DNA from: Kutzneria viridogrisea
GTDB lineage: Bacteria; Actinomycetota; Actinomycetes; Mycobacteriales; Pseudonocardiaceae
Assembly: GCA_014138725.1 (NCBI GenBank)
Contig: JACJID010000003.1
Location: forward strand, 62,001 to 126,000
Reading direction: 5' to 3'
DNA length: 64,000 nucleotides
Notes under the pieces: model-generated
The model's input: the letters and a program-made list of their open reading frames with translations, nothing else
Databases searched by the model: none
What the model was told of the DNA's origin: nothing
Made by a program: the position numbers and the translations under genes
In this document: positions 26,649 through 34,889 of the stretch, piece by piece
Layout of the letters: each line of letters begins with the position of its first letter
Numbering within the stretch: position 1 is the stretch's first letter

Positions 26649-27364
26649 GGCCGGCTGAGGTTGTCCATGATCAGGCCGAGGGTGAACTCGAACCGGTCGT
26701 GTCCGGTGCCGGAGGTCAGCTCGGCGGCATAGCGTCGGGTCTGCGGAAACGTGTCGGCCGGCAGCGCGGTGAACCGGCGTAGCAACTCCTCGCGGCTGAG
26801 GACCCATTCGTGGTCCGGATGTTTCCGCCGCTGCTGGACCAGCGACTGCTCCAGGGCGTAGGCGCTGACGTAGAGGGACAGGGCATCGAGGGCCCAGGCG
26901 GCGGTCCGCGGTTCGATTCCGCCCGCGAGCAGGATCGCGAAGAGCCCTTCGCGCACCCGCAGCGTGTGGAGGTTGGTGGGAACCGTGCCCAGTGCGGCGC
27001 GGGAGACTCCGGGGTATTTCAGGTACTGGTCGCGGATCTGCGTGTACACGCCGAGGATCTGCTTGCGCCACGTGGCCGGGTCTGGTTCGGGGAGCACGAC
27101 CTCGGAGTAGAGCCGGCCGACGAGCAGGTCGTCGATGTCGTCCTTGTTGAGGATGTGCGCGTACAGCGAGGACGGCCCGGTGTCGAGCACCGCGGCGACT
27201 CGACGGATGGTCAGCGCGTCATAGCCCTCGGTGGCCACGACCTGTAGGGCGGCGTCGGTGATCCGGTCGACCGTGATGGGCTTCTTGCGCGGCGTCGACC
27301 TTGCGGAGTCCCCAGCTGGCTGGGCGTGACGAGCTGCTCGGCGTTGTCGGGGATCGGAGGACAT
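26645..27364 (-). CDS. TetR-family regulator of the monooxygenase gene
   Basis: 239 residues from ATG 27364 (a GTG at 27373 is possible). The HTH is ITDAALQVVATEGYDALTIR and SSLYAHILNKDDIDDLLVG, at about residues 30-80. The C-terminal domain is of the long TetR_C type (tetracycline-repressor-like). Between this gene and the divergent flavin monooxygenase lie three copies of GAACTNAGTTC, the evident operators. Confidence 0.85.
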   Translation of the reverse strand: MSSDPRQRRAARHAQPAGDSARSTPRKKPITVDRITDAALQVVATEGYDALTIRRVAAVLDTGPSSLYAHILNKDDIDDLLVGRLYSEVVLPEPDPATWRKQILGVYTQIRDQYLKYPGVSRAALGTVPTNLHTLRVREGLFAILLAGGIEPRTAAWALDALSLYVSAYALEQSLVQQRRKHPDHEWVLSREELLRRFTALPADTFPQTRRYAAELTSGTGHDRFEFTLGLIMDNLSRP

Positions 27365-27386
27365 GCCGGCCACTATAGCTTGACAC

Positions 27387-27436
27387 GAACTAAGTTCGCC
27401 CAGTAGAACTTAGTTCGTTCGCGACGAACTAAGTTC
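27387..27436. promoter_or_regulatory. Triple TetR operator overlapping the monooxygenase promoter
   Basis: GAACTAAGTTC at 27387-27397, GAACTTAGTTC at 27406-27416 and GAACTAAGTTC at 27426-27436 are 11-bp palindromes 19 and 20 bases apart. TTGACA at 27380-27385 just before the first can serve as the -35 box for the plus strand, so occupancy would block transcription of the flavoenzyme gene. Confidence 0.8.
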
Positions 27437-27478
27437 GCATCGACTTGGTTCACCCGTGCCCTGTTCAGGAGGTATGTG

Positions 27479-28603
27479 ATGCGAGTTTCCGTTGCCGGAG
27501 CCGGTCTGGGAGGTCTGTGCCTGGCGCAGGGCCTGCGTGGCGCCGGGATCGAGGCCGAGGTGTACGAGCGGGACCCGGCGATCTCCGCGCGGTTCCAGGG
27601 CTACCGGCTCGTGCTGAGCCCCGTCGGGTTCGAGGCGCTGCGCGGCTGTCTGCCGCCGCGGTGGCACCCGCTGCTGGACGCGATCGTCGGTGACGCCTAT
27701 GGCGAGCGGCTGATCCTGGACCCGCGGCTGAACCAGATCGGCGAGCTCGGCCCCGGCAGGCCCGGGATCGTGGTCGACCGGAACGTGCTCCGGCACCTGC
27801 TGCTGACCGGACTCACCGTGCGCACCGGGGCCGCCCTGACCGGCTACGACGTGCTGGCCGACGGCAAGGTCGAAGCCCGGTTCGCGCACGGCGACCCGGC
27901 CACCGCCGACCTGCTCGTCGGGGCGGACGGGGTCGGCTCCGCCGTCCGTGCGGTGCTGTCGCCGCAGACCACCCCGACCGACACCGGCGTCCGGTTCGTC
28001 ATCGGCCGCACGCCACTGACCGAGCGCTTTGCCGGACTGACGCGGGCCTTCGGCTCGAAGATCGCCGGGGACGGGGTGAGCCTGCTGCTCGGAGCGATGC
28101 GTTTCCGCACCCCGCCGAAGGAGGCGGCCGAGGAGCTGGCGCCCGAGGTGACCCTCCCCGATGTCCGCGACTACGTGCGCTGGGCCATGATCCTGCCGCC
28201 GAACGGCTCGCTCGGCGCCACGACCCCGCAGGAGGCCGTGCTGTCCAGGATGGCGGGCTGGCATTCGGACCTGCGGGCGATCATCGAGCAGTCCGACCCG
28301 GACAACAGCACCCTGCTGTCCATCCGGGTGGTCGAGCCCCGCGAGCGCTGGGCGCCCGGTCCGGTCACGCTGCTCGGCGACGCGATCCACGCCACCTCCC
28401 CGACCGGCGGCAACGGCGCGAACACCGCCCTACGCGATGCCGACCTGCTGCGCCGCTGCCTGATCGAGGCCGCCGAGGGCCGCCAGGACCTGCTCGGCGC
28501 GGTCGGCGACTACGAGCGCCAGATGCTCACGTACGGCGCCGAGGCCGTGCGCCACAGCCTCGACGCGCTCCCCGCCTTCGTCCAGGGACCGGCATCGGCC
28601 TGA
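27479..28603 (+). CDS. FAD-dependent monooxygenase (class A, PHBH-like)
   Basis: 374 residues. GAGLGGLCLAQGL at the N-terminus binds the ADP part of FAD; ADLLVGADGVGSAVR is the DG motif and LLGDAIHATSPTGGNGAN the GD motif. This is the layout of aromatic hydroxylases and of TetX-type enzymes. ATG 27479 lies 6 bases after AGGAGG; the GTG at 27476 is too close. Repression by the divergent TetR suggests induction by its own substrate, perhaps a polyketide-like aromatic compound. Inactivation of an antibiotic is one possibility. Confidence 0.9.
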   Translation: MRVSVAGAGLGGLCLAQGLRGAGIEAEVYERDPAISARFQGYRLVLSPVGFEALRGCLPPRWHPLLDAIVGDAYGERLILDPRLNQIGELGPGRPGIVVDRNVLRHLLLTGLTVRTGAALTGYDVLADGKVEARFAHGDPATADLLVGADGVGSAVRAVLSPQTTPTDTGVRFVIGRTPLTERFAGLTRAFGSKIAGDGVSLLLGAMRFRTPPKEAAEELAPEVTLPDVRDYVRWAMILPPNGSLGATTPQEAVLSRMAGWHSDLRAIIEQSDPDNSTLLSIRVVEPRERWAPGPVTLLGDAIHATSPTGGNGANTALRDADLLRRCLIEAAEGRQDLLGAVGDYERQMLTYGAEAVRHSLDALPAFVQGPASA

Positions 28604-28801
28604 CAGCGTGCGTCAGGACCTGCTGAACAGTGTGGATGCCGGACGCCGGGCCTTCGTCGGAACATGTGAGGACATCGCCGAGTTGCGTGACGAGGGCGGC
28701 ATCCCGGAAGCGATGCTGGCCTCGCTGCGCCAACTCACCGTCCATTGTGGCCAGTGCCAAAGCTTGAGGGGACCGTCGCCGATGGCGCACTAGCGGGACG
28801 C
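28604..28801. other. Spacer with a gene fragment also seen near 58.0 kb
   Basis: Plus-strand codons at about 28660-28710 read CEDIAELRDEGGIP and have a near-copy, with a 1-base deletion, at about 57998-58040. No start, stop context or family is clear. Confidence 0.4.
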
Positions 28802-29446
28802 TCAGGGCTCCTGTGGCTTGCGAACCAGCAGGTGGGCCTGTTGGAACCGCTCGCCCTCGTGAGGCTCGCGCAGCAACCGGGCGACCTCGACGAACCCGGC
28901 CTGGCGCAACAGTTCCGCGAGACTGTCGGGCGACCATCGATAGGCGAGCGAGACCTTGTGGTCGAATTCCTGGGGCAGCGGATCGTCACCAGCGAAGAAT
29001 CCGAGCAGCAGGTGGCCGCCCGGCGCCAGCACTCGCTGGAACTCGGTGAACACGACCGGCAGTTGCTGCGGTTGTGTGTGGATAATGGAGTAGAGAGCCA
29101 GAATTCCGCCAAGAACTCCGTCGGCGAGGTCCAGGGCGGTCATCGACCCCTCGTCGAACCGCAGGTCCGGATGCGCTCGGCGGGCCAGGGCGACCATCGC
29201 GGAGGACAGGTCGATGCCGAAGGTGGTCGGCCCGAGCGCGTGCAGGTGTGCCGTCACATGGCCTGGGCCACATCCGATGTCGGCGACCGGTGCGGCGTCC
29301 TGGGCCTGCACAAGTTCGGCGAACGCGGCCAGCAGTGCACGTTCCATCGGTAAGGTCTCAAGCACGTTGCTGAAAAGCTCGGCGTAGCGGGACGCAACGG
29401 CGTCGTAGGCAACCCTGGTGTCGTGCAAGGCGGAGGGCTCGGTCAC
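28802..29446 (-). CDS. Class I SAM-dependent methyltransferase
   Basis: 214 residues. The N-terminal YDAVASRYAELF is followed by motif I VADIGCGPGHVTAHL, TFGIDLSSAMVALARRAHP, a motif-II-like region LGGILALYSIIHT and VLAPGGHLLLGFF. This is the size and order of small-molecule methyltransferases of type 11. GTG 29446 has no strong ribosome site. It runs in the same direction as the genes upstream, with a 35-base gap, so it may be the last gene of the MerR-peroxiredoxin operon. Confidence 0.82.
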   Translation of the reverse strand: MTEPSALHDTRVAYDAVASRYAELFSNVLETLPMERALLAAFAELVQAQDAAPVADIGCGPGHVTAHLHALGPTTFGIDLSSAMVALARRAHPDLRFDEGSMTALDLADGVLGGILALYSIIHTQPQQLPVVFTEFQRVLAPGGHLLLGFFAGDDPLPQEFDHKVSLAYRWSPDSLAELLRQAGFVEVARLLREPHEGERFQQAHLLVRKPQEP

Positions 29447-29481
29447 GGCGGGAAGCTACCATCGTCGGTCCCCCACTCCTC

Positions 29482-30258
29482 TCAGGGCAGTGCACGGATC
29501 AGCACGAGTGAACCGTTCAGATGCGGCTGTCGACGCAGGTGGCCGTACCGGTCCTCCCACGCGCCCGACGCCAGGTCCGCGCGGAGTCGCTCCGTGTACT
29601 CCTCGGCCTGTTCCGGCGGGACGAAGCTCCAGGCCGAGCAGGACTGGCGGGCGGCCGGGTCGAGGAGGCGTTCGGGGCGGGCGTAGTACGCCTCGTTGAA
29701 GCCGTCGACGCAGTCGGCCGGGATGGGCACGGTGGTGACCTCGGTGTGACCGCCCAAGGTCGCGGTGATGTCGCGGATCGCTGGGTACCGGCGCGCCTCG
29801 GTGTCGAGCACCAGCGGGGCATAGTCGTACAGCCAGAACTCGCGGACCCGGTCAGGATCGCAGGTGAGCACGACGACCGGGCCACGCGCTACCCGACGCA
29901 TCTCCAGCAGCCCTGACTCCAGGTCGCTCCACTGGTGCACGCTGAACGTGGTCATCGCGGCGTCGAAGGCGTCGTCCTCGAACGGCAGGTGTTCGGCGAC
30001 CGCGTCGATCGCCACGGGGAGGTGTATCGGCCGTTGGGCGCGCATGGACGCCGACGGCTCCACAGGGGTCACGGTGAAGGCCGCCGACTCGTACGAGCCG
30101 GCCCCGGCGCCCACGTTGACCACCGTGCGCGCACCGGCCAGCGCCTGCTCGATGAGCGCGGCGATCCGCGGCTCCGGGCGCCGGTAGGCGGAGTACGACC
30201 CGCCGATCGTGCCGTAGTCCGCGTCACCCGCGCTGCCGTCCGCCGTACGCCGTGTCAT
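29482..30258 (-). CDS. Class I SAM-dependent methyltransferase
   Basis: 258 residues from ATG 30258, which overlaps the stop of the upstream MerR-peroxiredoxin gene as ATGA and has AAGGGA in front. YGTIGGSYSAYRRPEPRI is the usual lead-in, VVNVGAGAGSYE is motif I (with Val-Asn in place of Leu-Asp), and VTPVEPSASMRAQRP follows. FDAAMTTFSVHQWSDLESGL resembles the substrate-side region of type 11 enzymes. Translational coupling ties it to the redox-sensing fusion upstream. Substrate unknown. Confidence 0.82.
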   Translation of the reverse strand: MTRRTADGSAGDADYGTIGGSYSAYRRPEPRIAALIEQALAGARTVVNVGAGAGSYESAAFTVTPVEPSASMRAQRPIHLPVAIDAVAEHLPFEDDAFDAAMTTFSVHQWSDLESGLLEMRRVARGPVVVLTCDPDRVREFWLYDYAPLVLDTEARRYPAIRDITATLGGHTEVTTVPIPADCVDGFNEAYYARPERLLDPAARQSCSAWSFVPPEQAEEYTERLRADLASGAWEDRYGHLRRQPHLNGSLVLIRALP

Positions 30259-31175
30259 GGGGTTCCCTTCAGCCATGTCAGTACCTGCCCGGCATGTTCG
30301 CCGGGTGAGTCGATGGGATGGAACACGTGCTCGATCACGCCGTTCCGGACGATCAGAGTGATCCTCGCGTACAGCCGCGTCCCGCCGGCCTCGAACGTCG
30401 GCAGACCAAGCAGGGCCGCCAACTCCAGGCCGGGATCGGACAGCATCGAGAACGGCAGCCTCAGCCGCGTGACGACTTCGCGTTGGTAGGCGACGCTCTG
30501 GCTGGACAGGCCGTACACGGCGGTGGCGCCCGCGTCGATGACCTCGCGGTGGTGGTCCCGGAACCCACAGGCCTCGGCCGTGCAGCCGCGCGCACCCGGG
30601 ATGGTGTCCCAGCCTTCCGGCAGATCCACGTCCGGTCTGCCGGTCAGCGGGTACAGGTAGATCACCGACCGGCCGAAACCCAGCTCGGCCAGCCCCACTC
30701 GGGCTCCGGTCGTGGTGGTCAGCGCGACCGCCGGCATGTGCCGCCCCACCAGATCCTCGGCCGCGGCGTTGGGATGTCCGGTCGGCGCGCTCGACGCAGC
30801 ATCAGCTGGCTTCGCACAACTGCTGCGGTAGGCGGCATTGCGGAGACGCACGACCAGTCGATCACGGCGGGCCGTCAGATCCTCGATCCGGTGGGTCAAC
30901 TCCTCGATCGCCGTCCGGTACTCGGCCATCGAGGACGGACAGTCGTCCGCCAGCTCAGCCCCAGACTCCAGGCACTCCAGGAACGGCCGGGTCCGCTCGG
31001 CAGGAATCCCCAACTCGCGCAGGACCCGAAGCTCACACACCACCCGCACGTCCCGCTCGTCAAACGCCCGGTACCCGTTCGCCAGCCGCCGCGGTGCGAT
31101 CAACCCCAGCGCCTCGTAGCGCCGGACCGCCTTCGCGCTTACTCCCGCACGACGCGCCACCTCACCGATCCGCAC
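30255..31175 (-). CDS. MerR regulator fused to a PrxQ/BCP-type peroxiredoxin
   Basis: 306 residues in one frame. Residues 1-115 are a MerR domain (GEVARRAGVSAKAVRRYEAL, dimerisation helix to about 112). After a linker (116-140), residues 141-303 form a thioredoxin-fold peroxiredoxin. GCTAEACGFRDHH holds Cys198 and Cys203, the peroxidatic and resolving pair of PrxQ five residues apart, and VYGLSSQSVAYQREV with LPFSMLSDPGLELA follow as in the family. Further cysteines (47, 68, 79, 120) lie in the MerR part. GTG 31175 follows GGGGAGGGGG. The fusion could sense peroxide through the C-terminal cysteines. It is coupled to a methyltransferase. Confidence 0.88.
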   Translation of the reverse strand: MRIGEVARRAGVSAKAVRRYEALGLIAPRRLANGYRAFDERDVRVVCELRVLRELGIPAERTRPFLECLESGAELADDCPSSMAEYRTAIEELTHRIEDLTARRDRLVVRLRNAAYRSSCAKPADAASSAPTGHPNAAAEDLVGRHMPAVALTTTTGARVGLAELGFGRSVIYLYPLTGRPDVDLPEGWDTIPGARGCTAEACGFRDHHREVIDAGATAVYGLSSQSVAYQREVVTRLRLPFSMLSDPGLELAALLGLPTFEAGGTRLYARITLIVRNGVIEHVFHPIDSPGEHAGQVLTWLKGTP

Positions 31176-31209
31176 CGATCCCCCTCCCCGACAATCGGAG
31201 CGAGCGTAA

Positions 31210-31231
31210 ACCTTGCCCCCAGGGGGAAGGT
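31210..31231. promoter_or_regulatory. MerR operator in a 19-bp-spacer promoter
   Basis: On the minus strand the palindrome ACCTTCCCCCTGGGGGCAAGGT (given here in two halves: ACCTTCCCCCT and GGGGGCAAGGT) overlaps TTGACC as -35. The 19 bases after that box lead to TTACGC as -10. The over-long spacer with a central palindrome is the classic MerR-activated promoter layout. It lies 35 bases before the fusion gene, so autoregulation is likely. Confidence 0.85.
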
Positions 31232-31259
31232 CAATCAGAGGTAGGTTGCCAAGTGCGCG

Positions 31260-32234
31260 TCAGACCTCGAGCGCCCAGCGCACGTACCGCATCTTCGGCG
31301 TGAAGCCGGCCTTCTCGAAGACCCCGGACGCCCCGGAACGGTTCGCCGAGTCCACGCTCAGGCTGGCGCGGTCGTAGTCCTGGTCGGCGGCGGCCCGCAG
31401 TGCGTGCCCGATCAGCGCGCTGGCCACGCCCCGCCTCCGGTAGTCCCGGAGCGTTCCGATGACCATGAAGTGCGCGTCACGGATGCCGGTGGCCACCGTA
31501 TCGGCCTCCCAGGACATGGTCACCAGCATGCCCGCCGGAACCCCGTTCGCCACATCCCGGAGCAGGAAGCTGACCTCGGGCCGGAACGTCTGGTTGATGA
31601 TCTTGTTCTTCCAGGAGTCCACCGGCATCGGCACCGCACCCCAGTGGTCCTTGAACGACTCGTTCCGGGTCAACCGGAAATCCTCGTCGTTGCGCTCCGA
31701 CCACGGCTCGACCCGCAGCCCGTCGGGGATCGCCGCGTCACCGAGCGCGTCGCCGAGCGGGTGCTCCATGCGCTGGTAGTAGCGGACCGGCGCGAAGCCC
31801 TGGGAGCGGAGGAGTTCGGCCACGCCGGCGATGTGCTCGCACTTGTGGACGTCGACCACGAGCTTCAGTGTCGGGTGATGCAGTGCGTGCAGTACCTTCG
31901 CCGCCGCCACCCCGGCCTCCACGAGCGCGGTGCCGACACCCCGGCGGCGGTAGTCGGGGTGGACCCCGCCGTCCATGAAGACCCGATGGACCTCCTCCGC
32001 GGACGGCTTGTAGCGGATCTTCATGTAGCCGACCATCACCTCGCCGTCGAAGGCGGCAAGACTCGCGCGCTCCAGGTCCGCGTAGGGGTCGATCAGCTCC
32101 TGGAGGGTGTCCTCCTCGTTGTAGTTCTCGCCGATCTTGTCCACGGTCTCGATGGCGTTGAGGAGGTCGGCCGACGCCTTGGCGTCCTCGCTGGTGAGCG
32201 GCCGCCACGTGAGGGAGGTGGATCCTTCGTACAT
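31260..32234 (-). CDS. Tandem GNAT acetyltransferase
   Basis: 324 residues with two GNAT domains. Each has the acetyl-CoA pyrophosphate loop: HPDYRRRGVGTALVEAG at about residue 90 and LRDYRRRGVASALIGHALRA at about 265. Each is followed by the usual C-terminal strand with FAPVRYYQRM and FTPKMRYVRW. MshD (mycothiol synthase) has the same two-domain build, but it is not distinctive enough to call this gene MshD. ATG 32234 (MYEGSTSLTW) is chosen; the frame upstream is low-complexity. Head-to-tail with the fusion gene after a 28-base gap that holds the MerR promoter. Confidence 0.85.
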   Translation of the reverse strand: MYEGSTSLTWRPLTSEDAKASADLLNAIETVDKIGENYNEEDTLQELIDPYADLERASLAAFDGEVMVGYMKIRYKPSAEEVHRVFMDGGVHPDYRRRGVGTALVEAGVAAAKVLHALHHPTLKLVVDVHKCEHIAGVAELLRSQGFAPVRYYQRMEHPLGDALGDAAIPDGLRVEPWSERNDEDFRLTRNESFKDHWGAVPMPVDSWKNKIINQTFRPEVSFLLRDVANGVPAGMLVTMSWEADTVATGIRDAHFMVIGTLRDYRRRGVASALIGHALRAAADQDYDRASLSVDSANRSGASGVFEKAGFTPKMRYVRWALEV

Positions 32235-32311
32235 GCGGCCGACGGTAATCCCTGCGCGTGCGGACTGTCGCCTTGTTTCCGGACCGTTGACCACTTCAGT
32301 TCGGCAGGGTC

Positions 32312-32452
32312 GTCCGCCATGTGGAGCCGGTGATCGACATCTCCGGCCGGCTGGCGGGGCCCTCTGTGACACGGGCAGATCTGACCGGCCGCGCGGTCCG
32401 GCGCGGACGCATCCTCGGCGGCCTGATCAACGAGTACCACCTCGCTGCTTGA
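32312..32452 (+). pseudogene. C-terminal transposase fragment
   Basis: About 46 codons end in RGRILGGLINEYHLAA plus TGA. IS3/IS481-like integrase transposases of actinobacteria commonly finish with LGGxxxEYxxAA. Nothing of the catalytic core or of the element ends remains. Confidence 0.6.
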
Positions 32453-32518
32453 CTGGCTTTATGGTGGCGAACTCGCTGGCCACACCGCCAAATCGTGTTT
32501 TCGAGCCCCACACCCTCT

Positions 32519-33148
32519 TCAGTGGGTGAAGATGACCGCGACAAAGCGCGCGATCACGATGGACGCCTCGGCTGGACTGATGTCGCGCCGCGCCAGTTGG
32601 AGCAGGAGACCCTCGACGAGGGAAAGCAATCCGCGCGCATCGCGTTGCGCATCGTCGAGGGAGTGGCGGGGTGCGCTCATGCGGATGGCCGCGGCGATCA
32701 CTTGTGCGAGCCGATCAGAACCGGCGGACAGGCGCGCCGACATCTCCGGGTTTTGCGCGGCCCTACCCACCACGGTCAGCCAGGCCATCACCTGGATCTG
32801 CCAAACGTTGTCCGGCACCGGCGCGGATGACGGGTCGGAGCCCTCGGCAGCCCCGGGGATCATGCTCTGAAGTACCCGGCGCACGGTCGACTGGGCGTGC
32901 TGCGGATCGGCAAGCGTGGTGAGTTGGCCGACGAGCTGGTCGTCGAGGGCGTCGAGTACCCCTCCGACAGCGTAGTTGAGAAGGTCGTCGGTCCCGGCGA
33001 AGTAGTGCTGGACCGACCCAAGCGACAGTCCTGCCTCCGCGGCGACCCTGCGCAGGCTCACCGCACTCCAGCCGTCGCGGTACGCCACTCGCCACAGCGC
33101 GGCCGCCACCTCGTCCCGCCGCTGCTTGCGATCAACGATCTTCGGCAC
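32519..33148 (-). CDS. TetR-family regulator
   Basis: 209 residues. The HTH is at about residues 10-55 (EVAAALWRVAYRDGWSAVSL, SLGSVQHYFAGTDDLL), followed by a helical domain. GTG 33148 sits after AAAGGAGG and is preferred to a longer frame. It diverges from the carboxylesterase gene with a 69-base spacer containing GGTACAGTGACC and A/T-rich sequence, so it probably represses that gene, but no clean palindrome is visible. Confidence 0.85.
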   Translation of the reverse strand: MPKIVDRKQRRDEVAAALWRVAYRDGWSAVSLRRVAAEAGLSLGSVQHYFAGTDDLLNYAVGGVLDALDDQLVGQLTTLADPQHAQSTVRRVLQSMIPGAAEGSDPSSAPVPDNVWQIQVMAWLTVVGRAAQNPEMSARLSAGSDRLAQVIAAAIRMSAPRHSLDDAQRDARGLLSLVEGLLLQLARRDISPAEASIVIARFVAVIFTH

Positions 33149-33217
33149 CGGGCCTCCTTTTTTGGTACAGTGACCTATATTAGAGCTCGGCAAGCCGACG
33201 GCCAAGGGGGGTCACTG

Positions 33218-34663
33218 GTGGATGTGGTTGTCCGCACAGAGTGTGGTGCTGTACGCGGTGAATCGCGCGAGGGATACTCGGTCTTCCTCGCCATTCCGTA
33301 TGCCGCGCCCCTGGACGGCGCCCGTCGCTTCCAGGCGCCGGCTCCAGCACTCCCCTGGGATGGCGTACGCGACGCACAGGCTTTCGGCTCCTCGGTTCCG
33401 CAGCCGACGAGTTGGCAACCCGGCGACGACTCGGAGTGCCTCACCGTCAATGTGTGGACCCCTGATGTCACGTTCTCCGGGCTGCCGGTCATGGTGTGGA
33501 TCCACGGCGGCGCATGCATGGGCGGCACTGCCGCCACCACCGACTTCGACGGCGCGGCCTTTGCCGCTGCGGGAATCGTCCTGGTCACGCTGAACTACAG
33601 GGTGGGATACGAGGGCTTCGGCTGGGTCGACGATGCCCCGTGCAACCGGGGCGTGCTCGATCAGATCGCCGCACTCCGCTGGGTGCACGACAACATCACC
33701 TCCTTCGGTGGAGACCCGGACGCGGTGACCCTGATCGGACAGTCCGCTGGCGCCTCGTCGATTGTGGGCCTGATCGCCGCTGATGGTGCACCAGGGCTCT
33801 TCCGACGCGGAATCGCGCAGAGCCCGGGAAAGATCTTCGTTCCCGCCGACGAGGCCCGCGCCGTGTCGGCGATGATCACGTCCCAACTCGGCGTTCGCCC
33901 GACGGCCGACACCTTGGCGGAGGTGCCGCCCCAGGCAATTCATGCAGTACAGATGGCGCCGGTGGCGATCATGTCGAGTGAACCAGCACGGTGGACCCAC
34001 CCGAACGCGCCGTACTCGCTGATCATCGACAACGAACTGTTCGACGCTCCTCCGTGGCTACGCAAGCATCAGTCCGCATTCGGAGTGAGCCGGGAACTCA
34101 TCTGCGGGTTCACCACAGACGAGGCCCGGATGTTCACCGTCGACACAGACCTGTCGGCAACCGATCCCGCCGATACCGCTCGCGCTTGCGGCCTGGGTGT
34201 GAGCGCAGTTCAGGACTATCGAACCGGGAATCCCGGCATCACCGACGACGAGCTTCACGCCCTGATCCTGTCCGATGCCTTGTTCCGGATACCCGCCCTG
34301 TGGTGCGCCGAGGCCAACGCCGACGCAGGAAGGAGCACCTATCTGTACGAGTTCGCGTGGCCGAGCCCGGCGCGCAACGGTGCGCTGCGGGCCTGCCACG
34401 GCCTCGATATCCCCTTCACCTTCGACACACCCCACAGCCCCCTCGCCGCCAGTCTCATCGGCCCTGAGGTTCCGCCAGACTTCCATCCACTCTCGACCGC
34501 AATGCGCAGTGCCTTCGCCGCGTTCGCCACAACCGGCGACCCGGGCTGGCCGCAGTTCGACAGCACCGAACGAATCCGCCAGATCTGGAAAACACCACCC
34601 GCGCTGGGCAGCGACTCACTGTCGACGTCTCGTCGGATCTGGCCAAAGCCTCGCTCTTCATGA
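33218..34663 (+). CDS. Type B carboxylesterase
   Basis: 481 residues of the alpha/beta-hydrolase carboxylesterase family. FLAIPYAAPLDGARRFQ is the N-terminal signature, WIHGGACMGG the oxyanion hole, and TLIGQSAGASSI the nucleophile elbow with Ser. The catalytic acid is probably in CGFTTDEARMF, and the His in RACHGLDIPFTF. No signal peptide, so it is cytoplasmic. GTG 33218 has AAGGGGGG upstream. Controlled by the divergent TetR; an ester inducer or substrate is inferred. Confidence 0.9.
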   Translation: MDVVVRTECGAVRGESREGYSVFLAIPYAAPLDGARRFQAPAPALPWDGVRDAQAFGSSVPQPTSWQPGDDSECLTVNVWTPDVTFSGLPVMVWIHGGACMGGTAATTDFDGAAFAAAGIVLVTLNYRVGYEGFGWVDDAPCNRGVLDQIAALRWVHDNITSFGGDPDAVTLIGQSAGASSIVGLIAADGAPGLFRRGIAQSPGKIFVPADEARAVSAMITSQLGVRPTADTLAEVPPQAIHAVQMAPVAIMSSEPARWTHPNAPYSLIIDNELFDAPPWLRKHQSAFGVSRELICGFTTDEARMFTVDTDLSATDPADTARACGLGVSAVQDYRTGNPGITDDELHALILSDALFRIPALWCAEANADAGRSTYLYEFAWPSPARNGALRACHGLDIPFTFDTPHSPLAASLIGPEVPPDFHPLSTAMRSAFAAFATTGDPGWPQFDSTERIRQIWKTPPALGSDSLSTSRRIWPKPRSS

Positions 34664-34666
34664 GGC

Positions 34667-34697
34667 GCAGCCCGAGATCCTACAGGCTGCCTTTTTC
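34667..34697 (+). terminator. Hairpin with T-run
   Basis: GCAGCC (34667-34672) pairs with GGCTGC (34685-34690), followed by CTTTTTC. It starts 4 bases after the carboxylesterase stop and is a classical intrinsic terminator, rare in this GC range. Confidence 0.75.
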
Positions 34698-34699
34698 AT

Positions 34700-34812
34700 T
34701 TCGGGCATCAGATCTTGATCGACCGCTGTCTTACCGGGAGCTTCGCCCACCACACATCCCGCCACTCCACCTACGCCATGACCTCCAATGCCACAACGAA
34801 AACGCCCAGTAC
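34700..34812 (+). repeat. 113-bp inverted repeat, left copy
   Basis: This segment matches the reverse complement of 37010-37122 with about ten mismatches and no gap over 113 bases. Both copies start with TTCGGGCATCAGATCTTG and end with GCCCAGTAC. Together they flank the XRE/aldo-keto reductase pair. The opposite strand of this copy has a stop inside the frame that stays open in the other copy. Confidence 0.85.
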
Positions 34813-34889
34813 GTGGCCGCGGCCTGACGAACCTGTCACCTACCTGTCCTGTCCGTGGGGCCCGCCTGCGGACAGGGCACGGTTCGGCA

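Noticed and set aside
33149-33217. GGTACAGTGACC as TetR operator before the carboxylesterase
   Set aside because: Only the outer three base pairs match in the inverted repeat, so it is too weak to list as a site.
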